A DNA stretch of 64,000 nt from Arthrobacter sp. N199823. GTDB lineage: Bacteria; Actinomycetota; Actinomycetes; Actinomycetales; Micrococcaceae. Positions 18,992-26,367 of this stretch are shown here, piece by piece; position 1 is the stretch's first letter, and each line of letters begins with the position of its first letter. The stretch spans positions 186,001-250,000 of the forward strand of contig NZ_PJIN01000003.1 of NCBI RefSeq assembly GCF_002929705.1, in the 5' to 3' direction. Under the pieces are notes generated by a model. It did no database searches. It had not been told where the DNA came from and worked only from the letters and a program-made list of their open reading frames with translations. The position numbers and the translations under genes were made by a program.

Positions 18992-19972
18992 ATGACTTCA
19001 GTTGCTGCCAAGTGGTCCGGAATGTTTTCGATACACGAGAGCGAGGACGGCGCTCAAAGCTTCGAAAGGCTTGATCCCACCGGGTATCTGCCGCCCTTCA
19101 CTGACGGTTTGGCCAATCGTGCGGCCATGGCCGCTGGCATTCGCGCAGCCTGGCGCAGCGACGGCGGAACGCTCACGCTTGAGGGCCACGGCGCCGAGGA
19201 TTGCGCACCCTATGATGTGCTCGTCAACGGACTTCGCACCCATCGCCTGCCCGCCATCGGCGCCCACCGATATGTGCTCGAGCTGACAGAGCTCGCCCCC
19301 AATTCCCTAGTCCAGCTGTGGTTGCCGCACTTTGGTGACCTCACCATTAGCCAAGCAACGCTCGACGGCGAATCCGTCACCTCAGTGGGTGAAGAGGGTC
19401 CGCGGTGGATCACCTACGGCAGCTCCATCACGCACTGCCAGCAGGCCGACGGGCCAACGCAGGCCTGGCCAGCGCTCGTGGCAAACGGCAATGGGTGGCG
19501 GCTGAGCAACCTGGGCTTGGCGGGGGAGTGCCAGTTGGACCCCATAGCCGCTGACACCATTGCCCAAACCCCGGCGGACATCATCTCCCTGTGCGTTGGC
19601 ATCAACAGCTACAACGCGGCCGTCTTCTCCGAGCGCAGCTACGGCCCGGCGCTCCAGGGATTCATCAACACGGTGCGACGCGCGCATCCCGCCGTGCCCC
19701 TGGTGGTCATCACACCCGTTCTTTCCTTGCCGCGTGAGGACAAGGTCAACGCGGTGGGCTGGACACTGGCCGACTACCGCCAAGCCACGGCCGATGTTGT
19801 GACGCACCTGCAGGCCCAGGGTGATTCCTGGCTGCACCTCGTGGACGGCGCCACAGTGCTCACGGCGCAGGAAGCGGCGGAGCGTATGCCCGACACCCTG
19901 CACCCCGACACCGAGGGCTACGCGCTCATGGCGCAGCGGCTGTCCCCGAAGCTGGCAGCCTTCCTCCCCTGA
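18992..19972 (+). CDS. SGNH/GDSL-type hydrolase with N-terminal beta-sandwich
   Basis: The 326-residue protein has no signal peptide. The first 130 residues look like a carbohydrate-esterase-type beta-sandwich (LVQLWLPHFGDLTISQATLDG). The SGNH domain follows with nucleophile Ser in ITYGSSITH (block I), the Gly block NLGLAGEC (II), the Asn block CVGINSYN (III) and the catalytic Asp/His in DTLHPDTEGY (V). Family members deacylate sugars or lipids. Its position right after a sialidase makes a sialate O-acetylesterase role attractive, but it lacks a visible export signal, so this is inference. Its own leaderless-type promoter suggests it is not strictly co-transcribed with the sialidase. Confidence 0.82.
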   Translation: MTSVAAKWSGMFSIHESEDGAQSFERLDPTGYLPPFTDGLANRAAMAAGIRAAWRSDGGTLTLEGHGAEDCAPYDVLVNGLRTHRLPAIGAHRYVLELTELAPNSLVQLWLPHFGDLTISQATLDGESVTSVGEEGPRWITYGSSITHCQQADGPTQAWPALVANGNGWRLSNLGLAGECQLDPIAADTIAQTPADIISLCVGINSYNAAVFSERSYGPALQGFINTVRRAHPAVPLVVITPVLSLPREDKVNAVGWTLADYRQATADVVTHLQAQGDSWLHLVDGATVLTAQEAAERMPDTLHPDTEGYALMAQRLSPKLAAFLP

Positions 19973-19985
19973 CCCGCCCCGCTGC

Positions 19986-20060
19986 CGGACCCTCCCTCAC
20001 CTTTCGGGGTCTTTTCCCGGACCCTCCATCAGCTTTCGGGCATTTTTGACCGACGCTTCC
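19986..20060. repeat. 32-bp imperfect tandem repeat, locus 1
   Basis: GGACCCTCCCTCACCTTTCG, GGACCCTCCATCAGCTTTCG and CGACGCTTCC begin 32 bp apart (19987, 20019, 20051). The units share (A/G)ACxCTCCxTCAC, a GGG and a T4-5 run, and resemble the units at 41.55 and 42.7 kb. Confidence 0.6.
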
Positions 20061-20090
20061 GCAGTGGATGAATCGCAGGCCAGGTGCGGT

Positions 20091-20160
20091 GGTGCGGCGT
20101 CGGCCCGAATGCCCCAATCGCTGGTGCGGCGTCGGGTAGAAAGCCCCAATCGGTGGTGCG
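20091..20160. repeat. second 32-bp tandem repeat next to locus 1
   Basis: GGTGCGGCGTCGG starts at 20091, again at 20123 and, shortened, at 20155; GCCCCAATCG lies in each full unit. The period is exactly 32 bp. The last partial unit runs into the stop codon of the minus-strand gene at 20164. Confidence 0.65.
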
Positions 20161-20163
20161 GCG

Positions 20164-21075
20164 TTACGGGAGGGTGTCCACTGCCACCCGCAGCCGCTCC
20201 CGCAGTACCGCTGATTCCGCGCTGAATGCCCGCTGGTGTGCCACGTAATCTGACTTGCCCGCCGCCGTCTCAATGGGAATGGGAGGGTAACCCCACGCGG
20301 CGAGATCGTATGGGGAGGCCTGCATGTCCATGGCCCGGATCCGCCACGACAGCTCAAAACAGTCCATGACGAGTTCGCTGGGCAGCGCCGGAGACAGCTT
20401 GTACGCCCATTTGTAGAGGTCCATGTTGGCGTGCAGGCATCCCGGTTGCTCCAGATCGCGCTGGTTCTCACGCGTAGGTCGCAACTCATTGAGTCCGGAA
20501 GCCTGCGGCGTGTAAAAACGGTAGGCGTCAAAATGCGTGCAGCGGATGCGGTTCTCCTCCACCGTCCTATCCGTTCCGGCCGAGCCTAGCCGCAGCTCGA
20601 GATATTCGTGCCGCACGGCATTGGCTTCCTGCTGGTACACCATGCCCCATTCATGCAGCCCGAAACAGCCAAATTGCGCGGGGCGTGCTGCCGTGCGGCC
20701 CAGGATGATCCGGGCAAAATCGACTGCTTCCTTGCGCTTTTCCAGAAACTTCTCAAGATCAAGGACGACGCCGGACCCCTCCGTGGGTGCCCCCGCCTCC
20801 TCGAGCTCGTTCCCGGCAGCCGGGCGGTAGAACTTCCAGCCCAGGCGCTCGGCCGCGGCGGCACCCGTCAGCACTACACCGGCGCCAGGGTGCCAGCGGG
20901 AAAGCTGGCCCGGCTTCTGCGTGTAATACGTGAAGAGGAAATCCTCCACAGGGTGTTTCTGATTTGCCGAGCGGCGGGCCAGGTACGGGGCGGCGTACCG
21001 GTCAACGCGTTGTTGGTGCGCGGCCGCCCGAGCCTGCCACGCACTCTCAGGCAGGGAAAGTAGGGCTGGGGTCAT
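20164..21075 (-). CDS. conserved actinobacterial protein of unknown function
   Basis: The 303-residue soluble protein has distinctive motifs: FLFTYYTQKPGQLSRWHPG near residue 50, GWKFYRPA, then CFGLHEWGMVYQ, RCTHFDAYRFYTP, CLHANMDLYKWAYKL and a C-terminal YDLAAWGYPPIPIE. I recall proteins of this type being automatically labelled 3-methyladenine DNA glycosylase in actinobacteria, but I see neither a helix-hairpin-helix nor an AlkA-like active site, so I do not adopt that. The many conserved His, Trp and Cys residues suggest an enzyme. The ATG at 21075 is four bases beyond the regulator gene's stop, so the two form a probable operon with the OhrR-type gene first. Confidence 0.7.
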   Translation of the reverse strand: MTPALLSLPESAWQARAAAHQQRVDRYAAPYLARRSANQKHPVEDFLFTYYTQKPGQLSRWHPGAGVVLTGAAAAERLGWKFYRPAAGNELEEAGAPTEGSGVVLDLEKFLEKRKEAVDFARIILGRTAARPAQFGCFGLHEWGMVYQQEANAVRHEYLELRLGSAGTDRTVEENRIRCTHFDAYRFYTPQASGLNELRPTRENQRDLEQPGCLHANMDLYKWAYKLSPALPSELVMDCFELSWRIRAMDMQASPYDLAAWGYPPIPIETAAGKSDYVAHQRAFSAESAVLRERLRVAVDTLP

Positions 21076-21079
21076 GATC

Positions 21080-21592
21080 TCAATTATCCGCCATGGCGGC
21101 GGTGTCATGGGCGGGCGTGCCCGTCATCGCCGTGTCGGGCACAGCGCCGGCGTCCGCGTGGGTGGCAGCATCGATCAGGGTCATCATTGAGTGGTGCAGT
21201 ACCATGGCGCTTTCGCGAGTCAGTCCGAGCCGGGCCATCATGGTCCCCGGCACGGAGAGGGCCTTCTCGCGCAGGGCCGCGCCGGCTGGGGTGAGGTCAA
21301 TGGCAAGTGCGCGCTCATCGGCGCCGTCCTTGGTGCGGGTGAGGTAACCAAGTGCTTCAAGTCGCTTGAGCAAGGGAGAGAGGGTAGCCGATTCCAGCAA
21401 AAGCGCGGCGCTAATGTCCTTGACACGGCGCGGGGCCTGCTCCCACAGGGCAAGCATCACCAGGTACTGCGGGTGGGTCAACTGGAGTTCGGCGAGGACT
21501 GGCTTGTAGGCGGTAATCACGCTGCGGGAGGCCACGCTGAGGCCAAAGCACAGCTGGCGCTCCAGCAGCAGATCATTCTCGACGGCAGTCAC
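21080..21592 (-). CDS. OhrR-type MarR family peroxide-sensing repressor
   Basis: The 170-residue protein has a MarR winged HTH (RVKDISAALLLESATLSPLLKRLEAL) and the wing GADERALAIDLT. From the GTG at 21592 the N-terminus reads MTAVENDLLLERQLCFGLSV, which places a Cys at residue 15, exactly where OhrR carries its peroxide-sensing Cys (usually LCFALY). GAGGAG seven bases upstream supports this start over the ATG at 21607. The C-terminal 25 residues are an unrelated low-complexity tail. No ohr peroxidase gene is adjacent. A perfect palindrome just upstream is the likely operator. Confidence 0.8.
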   Translation of the reverse strand: MTAVENDLLLERQLCFGLSVASRSVITAYKPVLAELQLTHPQYLVMLALWEQAPRRVKDISAALLLESATLSPLLKRLEALGYLTRTKDGADERALAIDLTPAGAALREKALSVPGTMMARLGLTRESAMVLHHSMMTLIDAATHADAGAVPDTAMTGTPAHDTAAMADN

Positions 21593-21611
21593 GGTGTTGC
21601 TCCTCATTTAG

Positions 21612-21623
21612 TTAGTGCACTAA
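21612..21623. promoter_or_regulatory. palindromic operator TTAGTGCACTAA
   Basis: A perfect 12-bp palindrome 20 bases upstream of the OhrR-type gene's start, followed by a partial half-site (CTAA). It is AT-rich at the ends, as MarR/OhrR operators are. Confidence 0.6.
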
Positions 21624-21707
21624 GTATCAGAGTACTATGGATACTGTCGCCACAACCGATCGGGTTGAAAGCATGCTTACAACCCCTCACCGCAAGGACT
21701 GCCAGCT

Positions 21708-21932
21708 ATGCCCAAGACTCCTTTTGTTCATAGAATGATGCGCTTCACGGGCCGTCTGCGCTTTATTTTTGGCCCTGCAGTAAGCAGCCCGCTGGATCAT
21801 GAAATGACGCCTGAGAACAAGGCGCTGTTGGCATCCCAGAAGGCCGCGTCCCAAGCGTTCATCACCGCAACCAGGCCCGATGGCAGCACGTATTTGGTGC
21901 CACGTGACCCGGAGGATCAGTCCCTTCGCTAG
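21708..21932 (+). CDS. small basic hypothetical protein
   Basis: The 74-residue protein reads MPKTPFVHRMMRFTGRLRFIFGPAV followed by a hydrophilic stretch ending RPDGSTYLVPRDPEDQ, written here in parts below the limit. Its first 25 residues are basic and amphipathic. I do not recognise it. AAGGA lies ten bases before the ATG. It diverges from the OhrR-type gene, so the palindrome at 21612-21623 might control it as well. Confidence 0.5.
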   Translation: MPKTPFVHRMMRFTGRLRFIFGPAVSSPLDHEMTPENKALLASQKAASQAFITATRPDGSTYLVPRDPEDQSLR

Positions 21933-22038
21933 CTCGCCTCTGTGTGCGCAGCAGTACATTCATGTGTGCCATTGGCGCCCTGAGGCGTAAACTGGAGGGA
22001 TCTTGCGCACTAAGGTTCTCTTGTGGAGGGGGGTGTTG

Positions 22039-22269
22039 ATGATGACAAACGGCGAAAGGTTCGTGGATAAATTCATGCATGCCACCGAGAAGTTCAAGAA
22101 GGTCTATGGGGCTGCTGACCAGGGCGACATGGATTCCCCTGTGGTACATCGCCATGACGAATTCGAGGACAACAGCGAAGAGCAGTTGTCTCACTTCGAA
22201 GAGCGGACAGATTCAGAAGGCCACCATTACGCAATCCGCAAGGACGAAGAACCAGCCGAAGAACATTAG
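22039..22269 (+). CDS. small acidic hypothetical protein
   Basis: The 76-residue protein reads TNGERFVDKFMHATEKFKKV at the start, then an acidic, His-rich tail (HRHDEFEDNSEEQLSHFEE). I do not recognise it. GGAGGGGGG seven bases before the first of two tandem ATGs (22039, 22042) supports the start. It is soluble and likely helical at the N-terminus. A strong palindromic terminator follows. Confidence 0.6.
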   Translation: MMTNGERFVDKFMHATEKFKKVYGAADQGDMDSPVVHRHDEFEDNSEEQLSHFEERTDSEGHHYAIRKDEEPAEEH

Positions 22270-22277
22270 CGCCAAAT

Positions 22278-22315
22278 AAGAAGCTGAGCTGCAGAATTCT
22301 GCAGCTCAGCTTCTT
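22278..22315. terminator. 38-bp perfect palindrome, bidirectional terminator
   Basis: A 19-bp arm, AAGAAGCTGAGCTGCAGAA, is followed at once by its exact complement. The ends give T-rich tails in both directions. It lies between a plus-strand gene and the converging lysC. Confidence 0.75.
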
Positions 22316-22333
22316 GGCGTTGGGCCATAGTGA

Positions 22334-22476
22334 TGGGCCCACGCCGGCGAGGGGCCGATTGGGCCCACGCTCATCAGGTTCCTAGGAAATCGCGTCAGCG
22401 ATTTGGGATGGCGAGGTTGGGCCCACGACGGCGAGGGACCCGCTGCGAGCTTGCGAGCAGGGGGAGCCGGTGGGGC
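22334..22476. repeat. intergenic repeat element, copy B
   Basis: It has the same succession of blocks as 12440-12532: TGGGCCCAC, GAGGGGCC, TTGGGCCCA, then GGAAATCGCGTCAGCGATTT at 22385-22404. Here the block TGGGCCCAC is present once more, and the right arm of the hairpin is degraded. It ends at the lysC stop. Confidence 0.55.
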
Positions 22477-23763
22477 CTAGCGGCCAGTGCCGCCGTAGAC
22501 CGTTGCCTCGTCGTCAGTGTCCAGGCCAAAAGCCTTATGAACGGCGCGAACTGCCGTATCCAGCAGGTCCGCACGGGTCACGACGGAGATGCGAATCTCG
22601 GAGGTGGAGATCAAATCGATGTTCACGCCGGCGTCGGACAGGGCCTTGAAGAAGCTGTAGGAGACGCCCGGGTTGGAGCGCATGCCGGCACCAATCAGTG
22701 ACAACTTGCCAATCTTGTCGTCGTAGATCAGGTCCTCAAAGCCAACGTCTTCTTGGCGGGCGCGCAGGGCAGCCAGCGCGTCCTCGCCCTCAACCATGGG
22801 CAGCGTGAAGGAGATATCCGTCTTGCCGGAACCGTGGGTGGAAATGTTCTGCACGATCATGTCAATGTTGCTGTGTGCCCCGGCAATGATGCCGAAGATC
22901 ATGGCGGCCTTGCCGGGGATGTCCGGCACGCCAACAACTGTTACTTTGGCTTCGGACCGGTCGTGCGCCACGCCGGAGATGATTGGCTGCTCCAAGGCAA
23001 CTCCCTCTGAGATTTTGATTTTGTCATCGGGGCTGGGCAGAACCCAGGTTCCCTCGTTGTCGCTAAAGGATGACCGCACATGGATGGGCAGTCCAAAACG
23101 TCGAGCGTATTCCACGCAGCGCAGGTGCAGGATCTTGGCGCCCGAGGCGGCCATTTCCAGCATTTCCTCACTGGAGATCTTGTCGATCTTTTGAGCGCTG
23201 GGGACCACTCGCGGATCGGCCGTGTACACGCCGTCGACGTCTGTGTAGATCTCGCAAACGTCAGCGTTCAGGGCGGCGGCCAGTGCAACAGCTGTGGTGT
23301 CGGAACCGCCGCGGCCCATGGTGGTGATCTCGTGGGTTGTACGGCTCATGCCCTGGAAACCGGCAACAATGGCCACCTTGCCCTTGTCCAGGGCGGTGCG
23401 CACGCGGTGCGGGTCCACATCGATGATGCGGGCCTTGCCGTGAATGCCATCGGTAATCATGCCGGCCTGGCTGCCTGTGAAGGATTGGGCCACGCCACCC
23501 TGCGAGCTAATCGCCATGGCCAACAGGGCCATGGAAATACGCTCACCGGCGGTCATGAGCATGTCCAGCTCGCGGGCCGGGGGATGCTCGGAGACCTGGG
23601 CGGCCAGATCCAGCAGCTCATCGGTGGTGTCACCCATGGCTGAAACGACGACGACGACCTCGTTGCCGGCCGCTTGGGTGCTAACAACCCGGCGGGCGAC
23701 GCGAAGAATGCCCTCGGCGTCGGACACGGAGGAACCGCCATACTTTTGAACAATCAGGCTCAT
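22477..23763 (-). CDS. lysC: aspartate kinase
   Basis: The 428-residue protein phosphorylates aspartate, the first step to lysine, threonine, methionine and diaminopimelate. It shows the kinase signature VQKYGGSSV at the N-terminus, [30 protein letters not shown] in two adjoining motifs ([15 protein letters not shown]), [15 protein letters not shown] and, from about residue 265, two ACT domains ([38 protein letters not shown]) that bind lysine/threonine. The length is that of the actinobacterial enzyme. Asd is not adjacent. A five-codon open frame overlaps its start. Confidence 0.96.
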   Translation of the reverse strand: MSLIVQKYGGSSVSDAEGILRVARRVVSTQAAGNEVVVVVSAMGDTTDELLDLAAQVSEHPPARELDMLMTAGERISMALLAMAISSQGGVAQSFTGSQAGMITDGIHGKARIIDVDPHRVRTALDKGKVAIVAGFQGMSRTTHEITTMGRGGSDTTAVALAAALNADVCEIYTDVDGVYTADPRVVPSAQKIDKISSEEMLEMAASGAKILHLRCVEYARRFGLPIHVRSSFSDNEGTWVLPSPDDKIKISEGVALEQPIISGVAHDRSEAKVTVVGVPDIPGKAAMIFGIIAGAHSNIDMIVQNISTHGSGKTDISFTLPMVEGEDALAALRARQEDVGFEDLIYDDKIGKLSLIGAGMRSNPGVSYSFFKALSDAGVNIDLISTSEIRISVVTRADLLDTAVRAVHKAFGLDTDDEATVYGGTGR

Positions 23764-23777
23764 GGGTGCACACTCAT
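23760..23777 (-). other. possible five-codon leader ORF overlapping the lysC start
   Basis: On the minus strand ATGAGTGTGCACCCATGA encodes M-S-V-H-P-stop; its TGA overlaps the lysC ATG in an ATGA. No ribosome site is evident for lysC itself. A TAGTGT hexamer (23799-23794) could be the -10. Whether it is translated is unknown. Confidence 0.25.
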
Positions 23778-24094
23778 TGACTTACCTAACGCAACACTAG
23801 GAGAGAGGAAAATTGCTGCCGCTCACGCCGGGCCGCACCTTACGCTGGGCCAAGTGCGGCGTCGTCAGCGCGGAGGGCAGTTCAGGCAAGTTTAGCGCGG
23901 AGGGGTGCCAACGTGGAATTGTCGTGTCCACATGGTGGTCTATTAAGTCATGGCTCTTACGTCAAGGCTATGTCAGGGCTGTGCAGAGATTTGCAGCGAA
24001 CCCCTAAAATCTCCGACGGCGGGATGATGACGGGACGCTTGCCGAGGCCTAGGCTGATCCCAAGACCGCGACTGCGGCGCCTAGGGAGGTAACG
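23778..24094. other. intergenic region between lysC and the ABC genes
   Basis: No gene is supported. A near-direct repeat GCGCGGAGGG occurs twice (about 23867 and 23897). The divergent promoters of lysC and the ABC operon must lie here; none is convincing by eye. GGGAGGT at its end is the ribosome site of the ABC gene. Confidence 0.35.
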
Positions 24095-25084
24095 ATGACC
24101 GAAGACCAGCCACCGCCGCCTGTTGAAGTTGAAGTCGAGACGCCTGAAGCCATTCCGCCGGAGCCCTTTCACGGGCTCAGCGCCACCGGGCTGTCCCGCA
24201 GCTTTGGTCAAGTGCACGCCGTCGTAGATATGACACTGCACGCTCCTGCCGGGCAGGTTACAGCCCTCATCGGTCCCAATGGGGCCGGCAAAACCACCTT
24301 GTTGCTGATGCTGGCGTCGCTGCTGGCCCCGGACACCGGAGCGATCAGCATCATGGGGATCGACCCGGTCAAGAACCCGTCCGCGGCGCGGGCCAAGATC
24401 GGGTGGATGCCTGACACCCTGGGCGTTTGGGAGGCGCTGACCGCGCGGGAAATCCTGACCACCATGGGCCGTTTTTACCACCTGCCCAAGTCCACCATTG
24501 CCAGCCGGGTGACGGAACTGCTGGAACGGGTCAATCTTTCGGCACTCGCGGACCAAAAAGCACGGGTGCTTTCGCGTGGACAACAGCAGCGGCTGAGTCT
24601 GGCGCGGGCGCTGCTTCATGATCCGCAGGTGTTGTTGCTGGATGAACCGGCCTCCGGGCTGGATCCAGGATCGCGTGTTGCGTTGCGCAGCATCCTGCGT
24701 GGCCTGGCTGCCGAGGGCAAGGCCATTGTGGTTTCATCGCATGTGTTGGCTGAGCTTGATGAAATTGCCGACGGCGCTGTGTTTGTCAATCAAGGCCGGA
24801 CGGTGCTGCTGCAATCGGTGGAGCAGGCAGTGGCGCAAGGACGCAAGTACTCCATTGCGGCGCTCGATGCCCCCGCTTTGTCCGCGGCGCTGGCGTCCTT
24901 GGGTGTTGACTTTGTCCCCGGCTTTGGTCGGCGCGATGCCGTGGTGGTCACTCTCGGTTCCGAAATTCTCGCAGCCAATTTGCTGCGAGAGCTGATCACC
25001 GCCGGTGTTCCCGTGTCCGATTTTGGCCCCGCCACGGGTGCCTTGGAAGAAACGTATCTAAGTATGGAGGTGGAACAGCCATGA
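24095..25084 (+). CDS. ABC transporter ATP-binding protein (exporter type)
   Basis: The 329-residue protein has a Pro/Glu-rich N-terminal 25 residues, Walker A GPNGAGKTT (60-68), Q-loop region, signature LSRGQQQRLSLARALL (Arg in place of the second Gly of LSGGQ), Walker B LLLDEPASGLDPGSR and switch His in SSHVLAEL. The C-terminal DUF4162-like extension (GALEETYLSM) is that of drug/antibiotic-type exporters (CcmA/DrrA-like). The substrate is unknown. GGGAGGT precedes the ATG, and its stop overlaps the permease start (ATGA). Confidence 0.9.
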   Translation: MTEDQPPPPVEVEVETPEAIPPEPFHGLSATGLSRSFGQVHAVVDMTLHAPAGQVTALIGPNGAGKTTLLLMLASLLAPDTGAISIMGIDPVKNPSAARAKIGWMPDTLGVWEALTAREILTTMGRFYHLPKSTIASRVTELLERVNLSALADQKARVLSRGQQQRLSLARALLHDPQVLLLDEPASGLDPGSRVALRSILRGLAAEGKAIVVSSHVLAELDEIADGAVFVNQGRTVLLQSVEQAVAQGRKYSIAALDAPALSAALASLGVDFVPGFGRRDAVVVTLGSEILAANLLRELITAGVPVSDFGPATGALEETYLSMEVEQP

Positions 25085-26295
25085 CAACGCTCCATGATGA
25101 ACAGGCACCCGAGAATCAACAGTCCCCAACGGTGGACCCGAAGGGCGTTCCCGGTAAAGCTGGTCGCTACCTTGAAGGGATCACCGCTGTCATTGGCATG
25201 GAACTACGCCAGCGGCTGCGCTCGCGTGGTTGGTACATCATGCTGGGGATCTGGTTTGCGCTGATCTGGCTCGTGACGGCTCTGGTCTGGATGAGTTGGA
25301 AAGCGCAGTCCGGCTACAACTTTGACCCCGGATTTGGCAGGGTGAGTCCGGGACCGCTGATTTTTGAGGCGGTGTGTGCCTTTGTCTTGCTGTTCGGACT
25401 GCTGGTTGCGCCCGCCTTCTCGGCCAATGCGATTAGCGGCGACCGTTCCGCCGGAACACTGGCCATCATGCAGGTGACCCTGCTGCGTCCGGGGCAGCTC
25501 TTGTGGGGGAAGTTCCTCGCCTCGTGGGTTGTCAGCCTGGCGTTTCTGGTGGTGAGTGTGCCGTTCCTGATTTTCGGCATCGCCCAAGGTGGTCTGGGTG
25601 TCGGCTACATTTTGGTTGCCCTGCTCATGCTGGCCCTTGAACTCGGCGTGGTGTGTGCCCTGGGCGTGGGGATTTCTGCGCTGGCCAACAGGCCGCTCTT
25701 TTCGATTGTGGTCACGTATTTGACAGTGGCCGTTTTGACCTTTGGAACGCTGATCGCCTTCGCCCTGGGCGCTGCCGTCAGCAACGGCACGGTGGAGGCT
25801 AATCAGCCCTTCTATAAGGGCATGGAGATGTACCCGGATGAGCAGGCCCCGGCTCAGGACACGGAGATTTATCCACCGGTGCCGCTTCCTACGGACGTCA
25901 CGGATCAAAACGACGAATACGCGTGCTACGGGCCGTTGCAGCCGCAATCGGTGAGCCGGACCGAACGGGTGGCGTGGCTGCTGGCCATGAACCCGTTCGT
26001 GGTGGTGGCCGACGCTATTCCCTACCCAGCGCGGACCACCCAAGAGCAGTCCTACGGTGTGAACGGCGTGTTTGAGAACATCAGCCAGGGTGCCCGGTAC
26101 GCCCAAGCGGGGCCAGATGCTACGTTCCAGTGCGCGGGAGGCAAGGTCACGGCGTCGCGGTTTGACCAGCAGGTGCCGCTCTGGCCGTTGGGCTTGGGGC
26201 TGCAATTGCTGGTGGCGGGGGCAATCCTGGCCCTCGGCTGGCGGGCGCTGCGCACCCCGGCTGGCAAGCTGCCCAAGGGAACCCGGGTGGCTTAA
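25081..26295 (+). CDS. ABC-2 type transporter permease
   Basis: The 404-residue integral membrane protein has membrane segments at about 50-75, 100-125, 145-175, 180-205, 215-240 and near the C-terminus (LGLQLLVAGAILALGW). The motif AFSANAISGDRSAGTLAIMQVTLL, split as NAISGDRSAG and TLAIMQVTLL, is the ABC-2 permease hallmark. A long extracytoplasmic loop (about 245-340) holds two Cys (YACYG, FQCAGG). It forms a two-gene exporter with the upstream ATPase, with translational coupling by four-base overlap. The cargo is unknown. Confidence 0.88.
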   Translation: MTTLHDEQAPENQQSPTVDPKGVPGKAGRYLEGITAVIGMELRQRLRSRGWYIMLGIWFALIWLVTALVWMSWKAQSGYNFDPGFGRVSPGPLIFEAVCAFVLLFGLLVAPAFSANAISGDRSAGTLAIMQVTLLRPGQLLWGKFLASWVVSLAFLVVSVPFLIFGIAQGGLGVGYILVALLMLALELGVVCALGVGISALANRPLFSIVVTYLTVAVLTFGTLIAFALGAAVSNGTVEANQPFYKGMEMYPDEQAPAQDTEIYPPVPLPTDVTDQNDEYACYGPLQPQSVSRTERVAWLLAMNPFVVVADAIPYPARTTQEQSYGVNGVFENISQGARYAQAGPDATFQCAGGKVTASRFDQQVPLWPLGLGLQLLVAGAILALGWRALRTPAGKLPKGTRVA

Positions 26296-26313
26296 CCCTC
26301 TTCCTTAACGCAC

Positions 26314-26351
26314 GACGGCGTCCGGCTCACCTAGGTGGGCCGGACGCCGTC
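26314..26351. terminator. strong hairpin between the ABC permease gene and ilvD
   Basis: GACGGCGTCCGGC pairs perfectly with GCCGGACGCCGTC, and the loop itself holds the palindrome CACCTAGGTG. It serves the two converging genes; the T tracts are weak. Confidence 0.75.
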
Positions 26352-26367
26352 GGACATTTACAGGGAG

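Noticed and set aside
19986-20160. CRISPR array
   Set aside because: The period is 32 bp with no unique spacers between units, only degenerate tandem copies, and no cas genes are present.
20164-21075. 3-methyladenine DNA glycosylase
   Set aside because: Some databases use this label for such proteins, but no helix-hairpin-helix or glycosylase active site is visible.
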